The position numbers and the translations under genes were made by a program. From contig NZ_QBUY01000047.1 in the NCBI RefSeq assembly GCF_003121405.1, positions 1 through 64,000 of the forward strand: a DNA stretch of 64,000 nt. Direction: 5' to 3'. This DNA comes from Paraburkholderia sp. C35. Its GTDB lineage: Bacteria > Pseudomonadota > Gammaproteobacteria > Burkholderiales > Burkholderiaceae. Each line of letters begins with the position of its first letter. Positions within the stretch are counted from its first letter, which is position 1. Positions 44,438 through 53,020 of this stretch are shown in pieces. The notes below the pieces were generated by a model. The model saw nothing but the letters and a program-made list of their open reading frames with translations. It made no database searches and was not told the origin of the DNA.

Positions 44438-44471
44438 TTGCATTCTAATACACACCTGTATCTGAATGCAA
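44438..44471. promoter_or_regulatory. Operator-like palindrome between efflux operon and TetR
   Basis: Left TTGCATTC (44438-44445) matches right GAATGCAA (44464-44471), and inside them ATACA (44448-44452) matches TGTAT (44457-44461). The 34-base element lies 40 bases before the TetR start and is a good candidate operator of the TetR protein controlling both transcripts. Confidence 0.7.
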
Positions 44472-44510
44472 AACTGAATCTGGCGACGGAACGATGCTAG
44501 ACTGTTAAAT

Positions 44511-45140
44511 ATGAAACGCATACGACTCACCCGCGAACAGAGCAAAGACCAGACGCGTCTGCGTCTGCTCGATGCTGCGCAGGCCATTTTCATGAAGAAG
44601 GGGTTTGTCGCGGCGAGTGTCGAAGATATTGCGGAGGCGGCGGGCTATACGCGCGGCGCGTTCTATTCGAATTTCCGCAGCAAGCCTGAACTGTTCCTGG
44701 AACTGCTGCGGCGCGATCACGAGTCGATGCAGGCCGATCTGCAGAACATCTTCGAAGCGAACGCGACGCGTGAAGAGATGGAAGCAAGCGTGCTGCGCTA
44801 CTACAGCCGCATGCCGAGCGAGAACAAATGCTTCCTGCTGTGGGTCGAGGCCAAGCTGCTCGCTGCACGCGATGCGCGTTTTCGCGTGCGTTTTAATGCA
44901 TTCATGAATGAGAAGCTCGAGCAGCTGACTGCCTACATCACGGAGTTTTCAGTGCGCGTGGGCACGCCGTTACCGTTGCCTGCGGAAACGCTGGCCGTCG
45001 GTCTGATGGGCTTGTGCGACGGCATGCAGTTTTTCTTCACCATCGATCCGCAACGCTTCGCAGGCGATCGCGCGGAAGAAGTGCTGGGCAATTTCTTCGC
45101 GCGCGTCGTGTTTGGCCGCACGATGGAGAAACCGGAGTAG
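44511..45140 (+). CDS. TetR family regulator of the RND efflux operon
   Basis: A 209-residue TetR protein. The N-terminal HTH spans about residues 10-58 (RLRLLDAAQAIFMKKGFVAASVEDIAEAAGYTRGAFYSNFRSKPELFLELL). The ligand domain contains the QFFFTIDPQRF tail and is of the AcrR-like kind. It is divergent from the adaptor-permease-outer-factor operon, and a 34-base palindrome lies between them, so it is probably the local repressor, relieved by a pump substrate. This role is inferred. The ATG at 44511 is the first of the frame. Confidence 0.9.
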   Translation: MKRIRLTREQSKDQTRLRLLDAAQAIFMKKGFVAASVEDIAEAAGYTRGAFYSNFRSKPELFLELLRRDHESMQADLQNIFEANATREEMEASVLRYYSRMPSENKCFLLWVEAKLLAARDARFRVRFNAFMNEKLEQLTAYITEFSVRVGTPLPLPAETLAVGLMGLCDGMQFFFTIDPQRFAGDRAEEVLGNFFARVVFGRTMEKPE

Positions 45141-45152
45141 GGCGCAGCGCGC

Positions 45153-45527
45153 TCAGATCCACACGTCGTTTTGCGCGGTTCGCTCGCTGGTTTCGCTGCC
45201 TGTATTCTTGACGCCGCGCGGCTCGATCAGCAGCAGTTTCACTTCCTTTTCTGCGTAGGGCTTGTGCTCCTTGCCCTTCGGCACGACGAACATTTCTCCC
45301 GCTGCAATGGTCACCGCGCCGTCGCGAAAGTCGATGCGCAGTTCGCCTTCCAGCACGATGAAGGTCTCATCCGTATCGGCGTGGTCGTGCCAGATGAAAT
45401 CGCCTTCGATCTTCACGATCTTGAACTGGTAGTCGTTCATTTCCGCGACCACGCGCGGCTGCCACTGGTCGTGGATCAGGCCGAGCTTGCCGGCGAATTT
45501 GATGGACTGGTACGGCGTGGCGGACAT
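45153..45527 (-). CDS. Cupin domain protein
   Basis: A 124-residue single-domain cupin. Motif 1 is FIWHDHADTDETFIVLEGELRIDF, with metal ligands His, His and Glu in the expected spacing. Motif 2 is GEMFVVPKGKEHKPYA, with the second-motif His in KGKEHKPYA. No known enzyme can be assigned; small cupins of this shape bind a metal and may be isomerases, dioxygenases or sensors. The ATG at 45527 follows GAAAGGAAACGCC. It converges with the TetR gene, sharing a 12-base gap. Confidence 0.88.
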   Translation of the reverse strand: MSATPYQSIKFAGKLGLIHDQWQPRVVAEMNDYQFKIVKIEGDFIWHDHADTDETFIVLEGELRIDFRDGAVTIAAGEMFVVPKGKEHKPYAEKEVKLLLIEPRGVKNTGSETSERTAQNDVWI

Positions 45528-45617
45528 GGCGTTTCCTTTCGTTGAAAGTCGATGCCATCGAGTGTATTCATGCGTCCGCCTGTCAGTCTTGAACGTTCGT
45601 GCAGGCGGTGCCGCCTG

Positions 45618-46505
45618 TCAGCGCACCTTCGAGCGCACCGTCGTATCGACCGTACGCAGCCAGCGCGACGGCGTGACGCCAAACGCAGCCACGAAGTGCC
45701 GTGTCATGTGGCTCTGGTCTGCGAAGCCCGCTGCCGCTGCGGCATCGACGAGCGCCATGCCGCCCAGCATCGACTGGCGCGCGGCGTCGAGCCGCCGCAT
45801 CGTCAGGTAGCGATGTGGACTGGTGCCGAAAAAGGCGCGGAAATCGCGTGACAGGCTCCAGCGGTCGCGGCCGCTGGCGGCGGCCAGTTCGTCGAGCGTC
45901 ACCGGTTGATCGAGCGACGCATGCAGAAAATCGCGCGCCGTTTGCGCCGCGCCGAAATCGGCCGACGCGCGCAGCGGACGGGCGCCCGAGACGGCGTCGA
46001 GCGCGTGCGCGAGATCGAATAGCGCGTCGTCCTGTTCAAGCGGATCGAGCGCGCGGTCGATGCTGTGCAACAGCGCCTGCGTCGCGGCGGCGAGGCGCGG
46101 ATCGTTCGACAGCCCTCCTTCGATGAACGGCAGCGGCTTGCCGCCGAGCGCTGCCTGAAAAAGCGCCGGCTCGACGTAGATCATCCGGTAGCTAAAGCCT
46201 TCTTCGGTGCCGGCCTGGCCGTCGTGCGGTTCGTCGGGATGCAGCACCATCACGCCGCCGGGCAGGCTGTTGCGCACGCTGCGCCGGTAGTGGAAGCTCT
46301 GCACGCCCGCCACCGTATAGCCGATCGCATACGTGTCGTGCCGATGCAGCGCGTAACCGGTGTGCTGAAAAAACGCCTCGATGCGTTCGATCCCACCCTG
46401 CGCGGGCGCGCGATGAATCCAGTCCTGCCGGGGCGATTTGACGCCGGCGATGACGTCGGCGTGCGCGTCGGCCTTGCCGCCGACGGCTGTCTTGCGTTGC
46501 TGCAT
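45618..46505 (-). CDS. AraC family transcriptional regulator
   Basis: A 295-residue regulator. The N-terminal arm has an AraC cupin-like ligand domain (HTGYALHRHDTYAIGYTVAGVQSFHYRR and NSLPGGVMVLHPDEPHDG at about 40-110). The C-terminal pair of helix-turn-helix motifs covers about 195-290, ending MALVDAAAAAGFADQSHMTRHFVAAFGVTPSRWLR. Ligand and targets are unknown. It lies between the cupin and DUF2795 genes on the same strand, without strong ties to either. Confidence 0.9.
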   Translation of the reverse strand: MQQRKTAVGGKADAHADVIAGVKSPRQDWIHRAPAQGGIERIEAFFQHTGYALHRHDTYAIGYTVAGVQSFHYRRSVRNSLPGGVMVLHPDEPHDGQAGTEEGFSYRMIYVEPALFQAALGGKPLPFIEGGLSNDPRLAAATQALLHSIDRALDPLEQDDALFDLAHALDAVSGARPLRASADFGAAQTARDFLHASLDQPVTLDELAAASGRDRWSLSRDFRAFFGTSPHRYLTMRRLDAARQSMLGGMALVDAAAAAGFADQSHMTRHFVAAFGVTPSRWLRTVDTTVRSKVR

Positions 46506-46535
46506 GAGTTGGCTGTCTTTAGCGAAGTCGGGTTG

Positions 46536-46766
46536 TCAGATACCCAGCCCCGGCCCGAAATTGCTGCCGATCAGCTTCGTCACCGACTGGATATCCGTGT
46601 AGTCCTGCTCGGGCAAGCCGTCGAGCATCCCCAGCACTTCGTTGCTCGCGCCGGCTTCGCGCGCGGCGTCGACGAGCGCGTCCTTGTTGAGCGGGTAGGT
46701 GTCGCCGCTCAGGATATCTGCGATCTGCAGGTCAATCGATTCACCCGGAATAGCCGATCCCGTCAT
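46536..46766 (-). CDS. Small DUF2795-like protein
   Basis: A 76-residue protein with the core NKDALVDAAREAGASNEVLGMLDGLPEQDYTDIQSVTKLIGS, which resembles DUF2795 (small proteins often encoded near others of unknown role in proteobacteria). No signal peptide or membrane span. The ATG at 46766 follows GGAG at seven bases; codons further upstream (to 46916) look non-coding. Function unknown. Confidence 0.7.
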   Translation of the reverse strand: MTGSAIPGESIDLQIADILSGDTYPLNKDALVDAAREAGASNEVLGMLDGLPEQDYTDIQSVTKLIGSNFGPGLGI

Positions 46767-46848
46767 GCTCGCGCTCCATTGTTCTGAAAATGTCCGGCGC
46801 AAGCGGGACGATCCGCCCGGCGAGTCGAAAACGACTGGTTGCGCGCCG

Positions 46849-47100
46849 TCATGTCTGCAGATGTTCGTCCTGTGCCACGAAGCCGCGCTCGAGATGGCGC
46901 GACTTGGGCAGCGCAATGTGCTCCCATCGCTCTGGCCGGATATCGGTCTGGGCCGCGACGTCCGGCGCGGCGGGCGCGACGGGGGCGGCGTTGGCGCGGA
47001 GGGCGGCTGTGTCGATCGTGCCGTCCGTCGCCGTATGTACGGGCGCGGCGAAACACGAAGCCGACAACGTCACCATGATCAACAGCGTCGAGGTTTTCAT
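46849..47100 (-). CDS. Small secreted hypothetical protein
   Basis: An 83-residue protein with a clear signal peptide (MKTSTLLIMVTLSASCFAAP, cleaved near residue 18-19). The mature part is Ala/Pro-rich then ends with a charged segment (DIRPERWEHIALPKSRHLER). I recognise no domain. The ATG at 47100 follows AGGAGG at a good distance, which supports a real gene. It is on the same strand as the DUF2795 and AraC genes but separated by 82 bases. Confidence 0.65.
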   Translation of the reverse strand: MKTSTLLIMVTLSASCFAAPVHTATDGTIDTAALRANAAPVAPAAPDVAAQTDIRPERWEHIALPKSRHLERGFVAQDEHLQT

Positions 47101-47459
47101 CGCTCGACCTCCTTATGCCAGGCAGCGCAGGAACTGCATGCAAGCGGTATGCCATCGGATTGCGTCCGGTAGGCGTCCGCCCCACGCGGTTGCCGTCTGC
47201 GAGCACCGCGCGTCCTTCACATATTACGCCAGTTATTTTTACAAGCACTGGAGAGGCGCAAGGAAGCGGGGAAATGGCGCGCCGTTGATAGAGGTTTGAG
47301 GCGGTTTCGTGACGTGCGGTAGCGTGGAAGCCAGCACCGAAGCGGCTCTGCGCGATGCGGGCGGCATGCCGTATGTAGAAAGCGGGTGGCGTTAACCCGG
47401 AAGATTTTAGTCGCCTTAACCAGGAGGCGAGTCCCGGCGCCGTACCGTCACGGGTGTCG
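47101..47459. other. 359-base intergenic region
   Basis: No gene is seen. It must hold the promoter of the small secreted protein. The A+T-rich patch TATTACGCCAGTTATTTTTACAAG (47222-47245) could be part of that promoter. No strong hairpin is obvious. Confidence 0.4.
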
Positions 47460-48800
47460 TTATCGGCGCAACGCATCGAAGCGCGTCCACGGCCACGAAG
47501 GCCGGTCGCGCATATAGCCGTTCAGCCAGTTCCACTGGGGATGGCGTTTCATGAACGCCTGCGCGTCGAATGGGTTGCCGCACGGATGGCCCCAGCGCGC
47601 GAAGAACGCCATTTCTCGCGCCATGTCGCTGTCGGCGACCTTGCCGTCGTTCGCGCCCCACGGATTGAACGGCCCATGATCCGAACTGCCGAAGCGCTGG
47701 TCGTCAAGCTCCAGATGCCCGCAAATGGTCCGCGAGCAGGGGTTGTCGGCGCGGTCGAGGTAGACATCGTGATGAGCGGCGATCATTTGCTTCGCCAGTT
47801 CGACGTCGATCTGGCCGCGGTGCAGTTCTTCGAGTTGCATGAAGCGCAGGCGCCGCGCGCCGTTCCTGCGCACGTCGGTGTAGTCCTCGCCTTCACCTGT
47901 GCATTCCTGGTTGCGGATTTTCAGATCGGTAGCCGCGTTGTAGCCGCTGTAAAAGCCGTCCTTCGTGCTTTCGAAGCCGGAGTAATGCAGCCCGAGTTCG
48001 TAACGCGCGATCTCGCCCGTCTTGGCGTCGCCGAGCAGCCAGCTGTTCGCGTAGCCGCCGTTGTTCGCCAGCGAGAACATCTCGCACCATTCGCCGATGC
48101 TGTTCGCGTACTGCGTCGCGCGCCGCGAGCGGTAGAACTCGGGCGCGCCCGCTGTGTTGTAACCGGCAAAATTCGAAATGGTGGTTTCGGTGACCATCAG
48201 GCCGGCGGAGGTCAGCCAGAAGTCGGGCAAGCTCGATATGCAGCCGGGCAGCCCCTGCATCAGGATGCGGTTGCCCGCTTCGGGCACGATGTCGAACACG
48301 ACGTTGAACGCGTCGCCCGCTGCATAGCGATCCCACGAGTTGTGCGCCATCACGATGCGACCGGCGCGCGTCGCGCTGCCCGTCGCGATAAACGCGCTGC
48401 AATGATGGCCGCGCCGGCCTCGCCACGGCTTGAGACCGAGTTGCGGTTTCTGCTGCGCCGCGTGCTGCGGCCACCAGCTTTGCAGCAGATCCATGTAGCC
48501 GTTCCACGCGAGCACTTCGGCAAAGGTCAGTTTCGCGCCATCGGCGATGCCCTGGATTTCATCGGCGTATTCGGCGTCGATGCGCGGCGCGAACTGTTCG
48601 ATGGCGGCGTTGACGAAAGTGTCGAAGTCTTCGCCCGTGTCCCATTTCGCGAGATAGCGGGCGGTGCGGATCGCATTCTGGATTTCGGCGGCGAGCAGGC
48701 TGCCGTGCTGCTCGCCGCGCTCGTAAGGCTCGCCTTCGATATGCACGAAGATCCAGCCGGCATGATCGCGGCGCACGGCATCTCTGGACGGTTGGCTCAT
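47460..48800 (-). CDS. Phospholipase B-like / C45-type Ntn hydrolase
   Basis: A 446-residue protein resembling phospholipase B-like and acyl-CoA:6-APA acyltransferase (C45) proteins. The likely nucleophile is Cys134 in GHHCSAFIATGSATRAG, followed by IVMAHNSWD, the family hallmark after the nucleophile. In Ntn hydrolases autocatalytic cleavage would expose this Cys. Other blocks are PGCISSLPDFWLTSAGLMVTETTI and RATQYANSIGEWCEMFSLANNGGYANSWLLGD. No signal peptide is seen, which is unusual for lysosomal-type PLB homologues, so it is probably cytoplasmic. Substrate unknown. Confidence 0.8.
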   Translation of the reverse strand: MSQPSRDAVRRDHAGWIFVHIEGEPYERGEQHGSLLAAEIQNAIRTARYLAKWDTGEDFDTFVNAAIEQFAPRIDAEYADEIQGIADGAKLTFAEVLAWNGYMDLLQSWWPQHAAQQKPQLGLKPWRGRRGHHCSAFIATGSATRAGRIVMAHNSWDRYAAGDAFNVVFDIVPEAGNRILMQGLPGCISSLPDFWLTSAGLMVTETTISNFAGYNTAGAPEFYRSRRATQYANSIGEWCEMFSLANNGGYANSWLLGDAKTGEIARYELGLHYSGFESTKDGFYSGYNAATDLKIRNQECTGEGEDYTDVRRNGARRLRFMQLEELHRGQIDVELAKQMIAAHHDVYLDRADNPCSRTICGHLELDDQRFGSSDHGPFNPWGANDGKVADSDMAREMAFFARWGHPCGNPFDAQAFMKRHPQWNWLNGYMRDRPSWPWTRFDALRR

Positions 48801-48979
48801 CTTCGCTCCCGTTCGCTCGAAGGCAGCGTCGCCGCCGGCGTTGCTCAGCGCCGGACATCGCGGGACGCGGCTTGCGGCTCGTCTATGGTCAATCCATTGT
48901 AGGGAACTTGCCGCGCTTTGCCATGCGCCGCGCGCCTGGCCCGATGACGACGGCGATGGCTGGCGATGGCGAACGGCGG

Positions 48980-50713
48980 CTAGCGCGTCGGATTCATCCG
49001 GAAGTAGGCATCGAGCAGCGAGGTTTTGTAGACCACGCCCGCCAGCGTCGGCCGCGCCGCGCTTTCGACCACGGGCAGCCGCTCGCCCTGGAAGGCCATG
49101 AAATGCTGGAGCGCGACACCGATCGGCATATCTGGCGTGAGTACATCGAAGTGCGGCTGCAGATAGTCGGCGGCGGTTTTGGCCGACGTGTCGCGCTTGT
49201 CGAGCAGATCCGACGTGATGTCCTTCAGGGCCACCACGCCGAGAAAGCAGCTGTTCTCGTCCGTCACATACAGATACTTCACGGGATATTCGAGAAACAC
49301 GCGCGTCATGTCCTGCACCGTCGCGTTCGGCTGCACGACCGTTTGCGGCGGACGGATCAGCTCGCGCATCTGGGTCGAGCGCAGCCGCATGCGTGCCTGC
49401 TCCTCGCGATTGCGGTGCAGCGTGACCTCATACATCGAGGTCTTGCCGATTGCGCGCGCCGCGAAATAGGCGACCACGCACGAGACCATCAGCGGCAGCA
49501 CTACCTGATAGCTCAACGTCATCTCGAAGATCATCAGGATCGCCATCAGCGGCGCCTGGGTCGCGCCCGCGAGGAACGCGCCCATGCCGACCATCGCATA
49601 GGCGAACGGTGCGGAGGTCGCGTGCGGCCACAACGCGTTCATGCCGAGGCCGAACAGCGAGCCGAGCACCGCGCCGAAAAACAATGTCGGCGTAAAAATA
49701 CCGCCGACTGCGCCCGACCCGACCGTGGCGGCTGTCGCGATCAGTTTGAACACGAGCACGACGACGAGCGCCGACCACGTCCACGGCGAATGCAAGATCG
49801 AGTTGACCACGCTGTAACCGTTGCCCCACACCTCGGGCGTCCACACGGACAGAATGCCCACCACGAGGCCACCGAACGCAAGCCGGATGGGCAGCGGCAT
49901 GGGCAGGCGGCGAAAACCCGCCTTGCTGGTGTCCATCAGGCGCAGGAACTGCGGCGCGGCCGCGCCGCACAGCAGGCCGAGCGCGACGAACAGCAACACT
50001 TCGAGACCCGCAACGGGCGGGAACACGGGCATCTCGTAAGGCGGCTTGTAGCCGGCGAACTCGCGCATCAGGATATTCGACACCACCGACGACACGACCA
50101 CCGGTCCGAAGCTTTCCATCGCGATCGAGCCGAGCACGAGCTCGGTGACGAAGAACGCGCCCGCGATGGGCGCGCTGTACGCGGACGTGATGCCCGCCGC
50201 CGCGCCGCACGCGACCAGCAGTTTCAGGCGCGGCGGATCGAAGTGCACCACGCGGCCGATCAGCGATGCGCACAGCGCTGCCAGTTGCACCATCGGACCT
50301 TCGCGGCCAATCGAGCCGCCGCTCGAAATCGTGAACAGCGACGATGCACTGCGCCACAAGCTCAGACGCACGGGCACGACGCCATCGCCGATCACGACGG
50401 CTTCCATGTAATCCGTATGTTGCTTCTTGTCGGCGCCGCGCTGCGCGATCACCAGCAGCACGCCTGCCGCCAGCCCGCCGAGCGCGGGCAACGCAATGCG
50501 CATCGGAATGGGCAGGCGCCGCGCCATCTCGACAAGGCTGCCGTCCTGTCCGGTAAACGCGCGCTGCAGCAGGGAGATCCCTTCGCGGAAGGCGATCGTC
50601 GCAAAGGCGCCCACGATACCGACGATCACCGACCACACCAGCATGGTGTGCGCATCGGACAGTCGGAACAGTTGGGCAGCGCGGGTGCGCAGTCTCAGCA
50701 GGAATGAAAGCAC
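48980..50713 (-). CDS. ClC-type chloride channel/antiporter with C-terminal CBS domains
   Basis: A 577-residue ClC family membrane protein. The selectivity and gating motif GSIGREGP contains Glu138 at the position of the external gating glutamate. The GSGAVGGIFTPTLFFGAVLG block matches the second pore helix region. About sixteen to eighteen helices cover residues 22-420. The last about 130 residues hold a pair of CBS domains (LIRPPQTVVQPNATVQDMTRVF, then VLTPDMPIGVALQHF), which in other ClCs bind nucleotides. Whether it is a channel or a proton-coupled exchanger cannot be decided by eye. Resembles ClcB. Monocistronic. Confidence 0.92.
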   Translation of the reverse strand: MLSFLLRLRTRAAQLFRLSDAHTMLVWSVIVGIVGAFATIAFREGISLLQRAFTGQDGSLVEMARRLPIPMRIALPALGGLAAGVLLVIAQRGADKKQHTDYMEAVVIGDGVVPVRLSLWRSASSLFTISSGGSIGREGPMVQLAALCASLIGRVVHFDPPRLKLLVACGAAAGITSAYSAPIAGAFFVTELVLGSIAMESFGPVVVSSVVSNILMREFAGYKPPYEMPVFPPVAGLEVLLFVALGLLCGAAAPQFLRLMDTSKAGFRRLPMPLPIRLAFGGLVVGILSVWTPEVWGNGYSVVNSILHSPWTWSALVVVLVFKLIATAATVGSGAVGGIFTPTLFFGAVLGSLFGLGMNALWPHATSAPFAYAMVGMGAFLAGATQAPLMAILMIFEMTLSYQVVLPLMVSCVVAYFAARAIGKTSMYEVTLHRNREEQARMRLRSTQMRELIRPPQTVVQPNATVQDMTRVFLEYPVKYLYVTDENSCFLGVVALKDITSDLLDKRDTSAKTAADYLQPHFDVLTPDMPIGVALQHFMAFQGERLPVVESAARPTLAGVVYKTSLLDAYFRMNPTR

Positions 50714-50853
50714 GTCGGGAGCAGGCGTTTAGGGTTGGTATGAAAGCGCGAGCCTTTGCATGTTATCGGCATTGCGCGACGCGAGTCTGAAGGGTGGCGC
50801 GCGATTGCTCGAGGGCGCGCCACAGCTGGGTGAAGCGACGGTTTCAGCGCATG

Positions 50854-51591
50854 TCAGCGAGCGTCCTTGTCGAGTTCGGGGTAATGCCGGAACACGCAGG
50901 TTTCGTTGTACGGCAGACGCCGTTCCGAGTCGAGATAGGCGGCGATATTCGGGCGCCTGAGCACTGCATCGTGCAACCTGGCGAGGCGCGGATAGTGCTC
51001 GCCGAAATGCTTCATCCCGCGCGGAAAGGCGTAATGCAGCGCGTCGATTAATTGGAACATCGACAGATCGACATAGGTGAGGGCGTCGCCCACCAGGTGT
51101 TTGTCGCCCGCCGGGTTCTGCTTCAGCACGCGTTCGAAATAGCCCATGTACTTGGGAATCCGGTTGTCGATGAAATCCGTCGCGCGGATTTTCGCGGGCT
51201 CTTTCTGTTCCTCGTAGTACATGCCCGATGCGAGGGGATGATGCGTGTCGTGCGCTTCCGTGACCATGTCGGCGATGGTCAGTTGCAGGCCGTTTGCGAC
51301 GTAGCGCAGGCTTTCCACCTTCGGCGCGAGATTCAGCTTCGGCCCGAGATAGAACAGGATATTCGCCGTCTGCGAGATGATCAGGTCGCCGTCCTGCAGG
51401 AACGGCGGCGCATAAGGCAACGACGCTTCCGACCGGCTGTCCATCACGTCGATCATCGCGCCCGTGCCGAGGCCGTCCTGTTCGTCGCCGCGCGTGACTT
51501 CGACATAGTCCGCCTGCGCTTCCTCAAGCGCCAGCCGCACGAATTCACCACGGCCCTGCAAGCCGTCCCAGTAGTAGAGCTGATAAGTCAT
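50854..51591 (-). CDS. Glutathione S-transferase family protein
   Basis: A 245-residue GST. The N-terminal thioredoxin-fold domain is MTYQLYYWDGLQGRGEFVRLALEEA, resembling sigma or prostaglandin-synthase-like GSTs in GRGEFVRLALEEA. The glutathione motif is LIISQTANILFYLG (SQTANIL in place of the usual ESxAIL). The helical C-terminal domain follows. The Tyr in YYWDG could be the catalytic residue. The ATG at 51591 was chosen since the fold begins there; the frame upstream has no GST sequence. Function in detoxification is inferred from the family only. Confidence 0.85.
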   Translation of the reverse strand: MTYQLYYWDGLQGRGEFVRLALEEAQADYVEVTRGDEQDGLGTGAMIDVMDSRSEASLPYAPPFLQDGDLIISQTANILFYLGPKLNLAPKVESLRYVANGLQLTIADMVTEAHDTHHPLASGMYYEEQKEPAKIRATDFIDNRIPKYMGYFERVLKQNPAGDKHLVGDALTYVDLSMFQLIDALHYAFPRGMKHFGEHYPRLARLHDAVLRRPNIAAYLDSERRLPYNETCVFRHYPELDKDAR

Positions 51592-51782
51592 CGGTCGGTC
51601 CTCATTCGGTTGTCGGCGCGCAATCGCGCCGCGTAGGCGCCAGGATTGGTACACGAAGGGGAGCTAGAAGTATGCCGCGCGATGCTTGCAGTTGGCGTGC
51701 TTGTTGCAATGCGAAGAATGAGGCAAAACCCGATGTGAAACAGCTTGCCGGCTCGAACCTCGCTCCGCTGCGCTGAAAGCAC

Positions 51783-51808
51783 AAAAGCCCCGCACGCGGC
51801 GGGGCTTG
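51783..51808 (-). terminator. Rho-independent terminator of the YeiH-like gene
   Basis: AAGCCCCGC (51785-51793) pairs with GCGGGGCTT (51799-51807) around a 5-base loop. On the minus strand the stem continues into TTTTGTGC. Confidence 0.75.
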
Positions 51809-51826
51809 TCTGGAGGGGCGGCCGGC

Positions 51827-52897
51827 TTAGCCGAGCAGGTGCTGGACCAGCCACGTGATGCCAAGACCGCCTGCGAAGAGCCACACATACAGGATCAGGC
51901 CGGTGGTCAGTGCGCGGGGACCGGCGTCGCGGATCTGCGAGAGACGCGTTTCGATGCCGAGCGCCGTCATGGCCATGGTCAGTGCGAACGTATCGAGCAT
52001 GTTGACCGTGCTGGTGGCCGCTTCCGGCAGGACATGCAGCGAGTTCACGGCGACACAGGCGAGGAAACCGAGCGCAAACCAGGGTACGGCGAGCTTGCGC
52101 GGTGCCTGCGTCGAATCCTTTGCAGCGGCGCCGCGTGCCGAACGGTTCACCCACATCCCGACGATCAGCAGCACGGGCACGAGCAGCATCACGCGGGTCA
52201 TCTTGACGATGGTGGCGATATGCGTCGCTTCCGGGCTGACGTTGCTGGCCGCGCCCACCACCTGGGCGACTTCGTGAATCGTGCCGCCGAAGAACAGGCC
52301 CACGCCCGTGGTATCCAGATGGATGATGCCGGCGCGCAGCAGCGCAGGGTAGAGGAACATCGACAGCGTGCCGAACAGCACCACGCTGCCTACGGCCATC
52401 GCGCTCTTGTGCGGCTTCGATTGCAGCGTCGATTCGAAGGCCAGCACGGCGGCGGCGCCGCAGATCGCGCTGCCCGCTGCCGTCAGCAGCGCGCTGTCGC
52501 GGTCGAGCTTCATCAGCTTCATGCCCGCCCACGTGCCGATGGCGAGCGTGCTGACCACGATCAGCAGCGATTCGACGAGGCCCGGCAGGCCGACTTGCGC
52601 GATTTCCTGGATGCTCACGCGCAGTCCGAAGAACGCGACGGCGATGCGCAGCAGCTTGCGCGCCGAGAAATTGACGCCGGCCGCCCAGCTATCGGGCATG
52701 CCGTCCTTCAGCGCATTGCCATACACCATCCCGCCGATGATGCCGACGATCAGCGGGCTGATGCCGAGATTGGAAATCGAAGGAATGGCCGCGATGCGCG
52801 TGACGGCGGCGGCGAACAGGGCGACGAACAGAATGCCGTTGATCTGGCCGCGCGTGCTGGACGGCGCGGAAACGGCATGGGTGTGAACGGTGGACAT
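51827..52897 (-). CDS. yeiH: YeiH/UPF0324 family membrane exporter
   Basis: A 356-residue membrane protein with about ten spans, matching YeiH (PF03601), which is a putative sulfate exporter in the literature annotation but not firmly assigned. Blocks are SISNLGISPLIVGIIGGMVYGNAL, LRIAVAFFGLRVSIQEI, TAAGSAICGAAAVLAFES and VGLFFGGTIHEVAQVVGAASNVS. The ATG at 52897 is preceded by GAGG at nine bases; a TTG at 52906 is a weaker alternative. It is divergent from a LysR gene, the arrangement of yeiH-yeiE in enterobacteria. Confidence 0.9.
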   Translation of the reverse strand: MSTVHTHAVSAPSSTRGQINGILFVALFAAAVTRIAAIPSISNLGISPLIVGIIGGMVYGNALKDGMPDSWAAGVNFSARKLLRIAVAFFGLRVSIQEIAQVGLPGLVESLLIVVSTLAIGTWAGMKLMKLDRDSALLTAAGSAICGAAAVLAFESTLQSKPHKSAMAVGSVVLFGTLSMFLYPALLRAGIIHLDTTGVGLFFGGTIHEVAQVVGAASNVSPEATHIATIVKMTRVMLLVPVLLIVGMWVNRSARGAAAKDSTQAPRKLAVPWFALGFLACVAVNSLHVLPEAATSTVNMLDTFALTMAMTALGIETRLSQIRDAGPRALTTGLILYVWLFAGGLGITWLVQHLLG

Positions 52898-53020
52898 GAT
52901 GTTCAACCTCGTTGGGGTACAGGTTGCTTGACTCGATGGCGTAATCCTAATTTAGATATATAGATATGAGAAATCGTGATTTAGGATGTAATGTATCGGT
53001 CAATCTGATATTTTTACGCC
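52898..53020. promoter_or_regulatory. Divergent promoter between yeiH and LysR with inverted repeat
   Basis: ATCCTAA (52944-52950) pairs with TTAGGAT (52981-52987), with A+T-rich sequence TTTAGATATATAGATATGAG between. This matches a LysR-type site, likely bound by the adjacent YeiE-like protein. Confidence 0.55.

Noticed and set aside
48872..50707. 611-codon plus-strand ORF opposite the ClC gene
   Set aside because: Shadow of a well-conserved membrane protein gene; composition rich in Arg, His and Gln.
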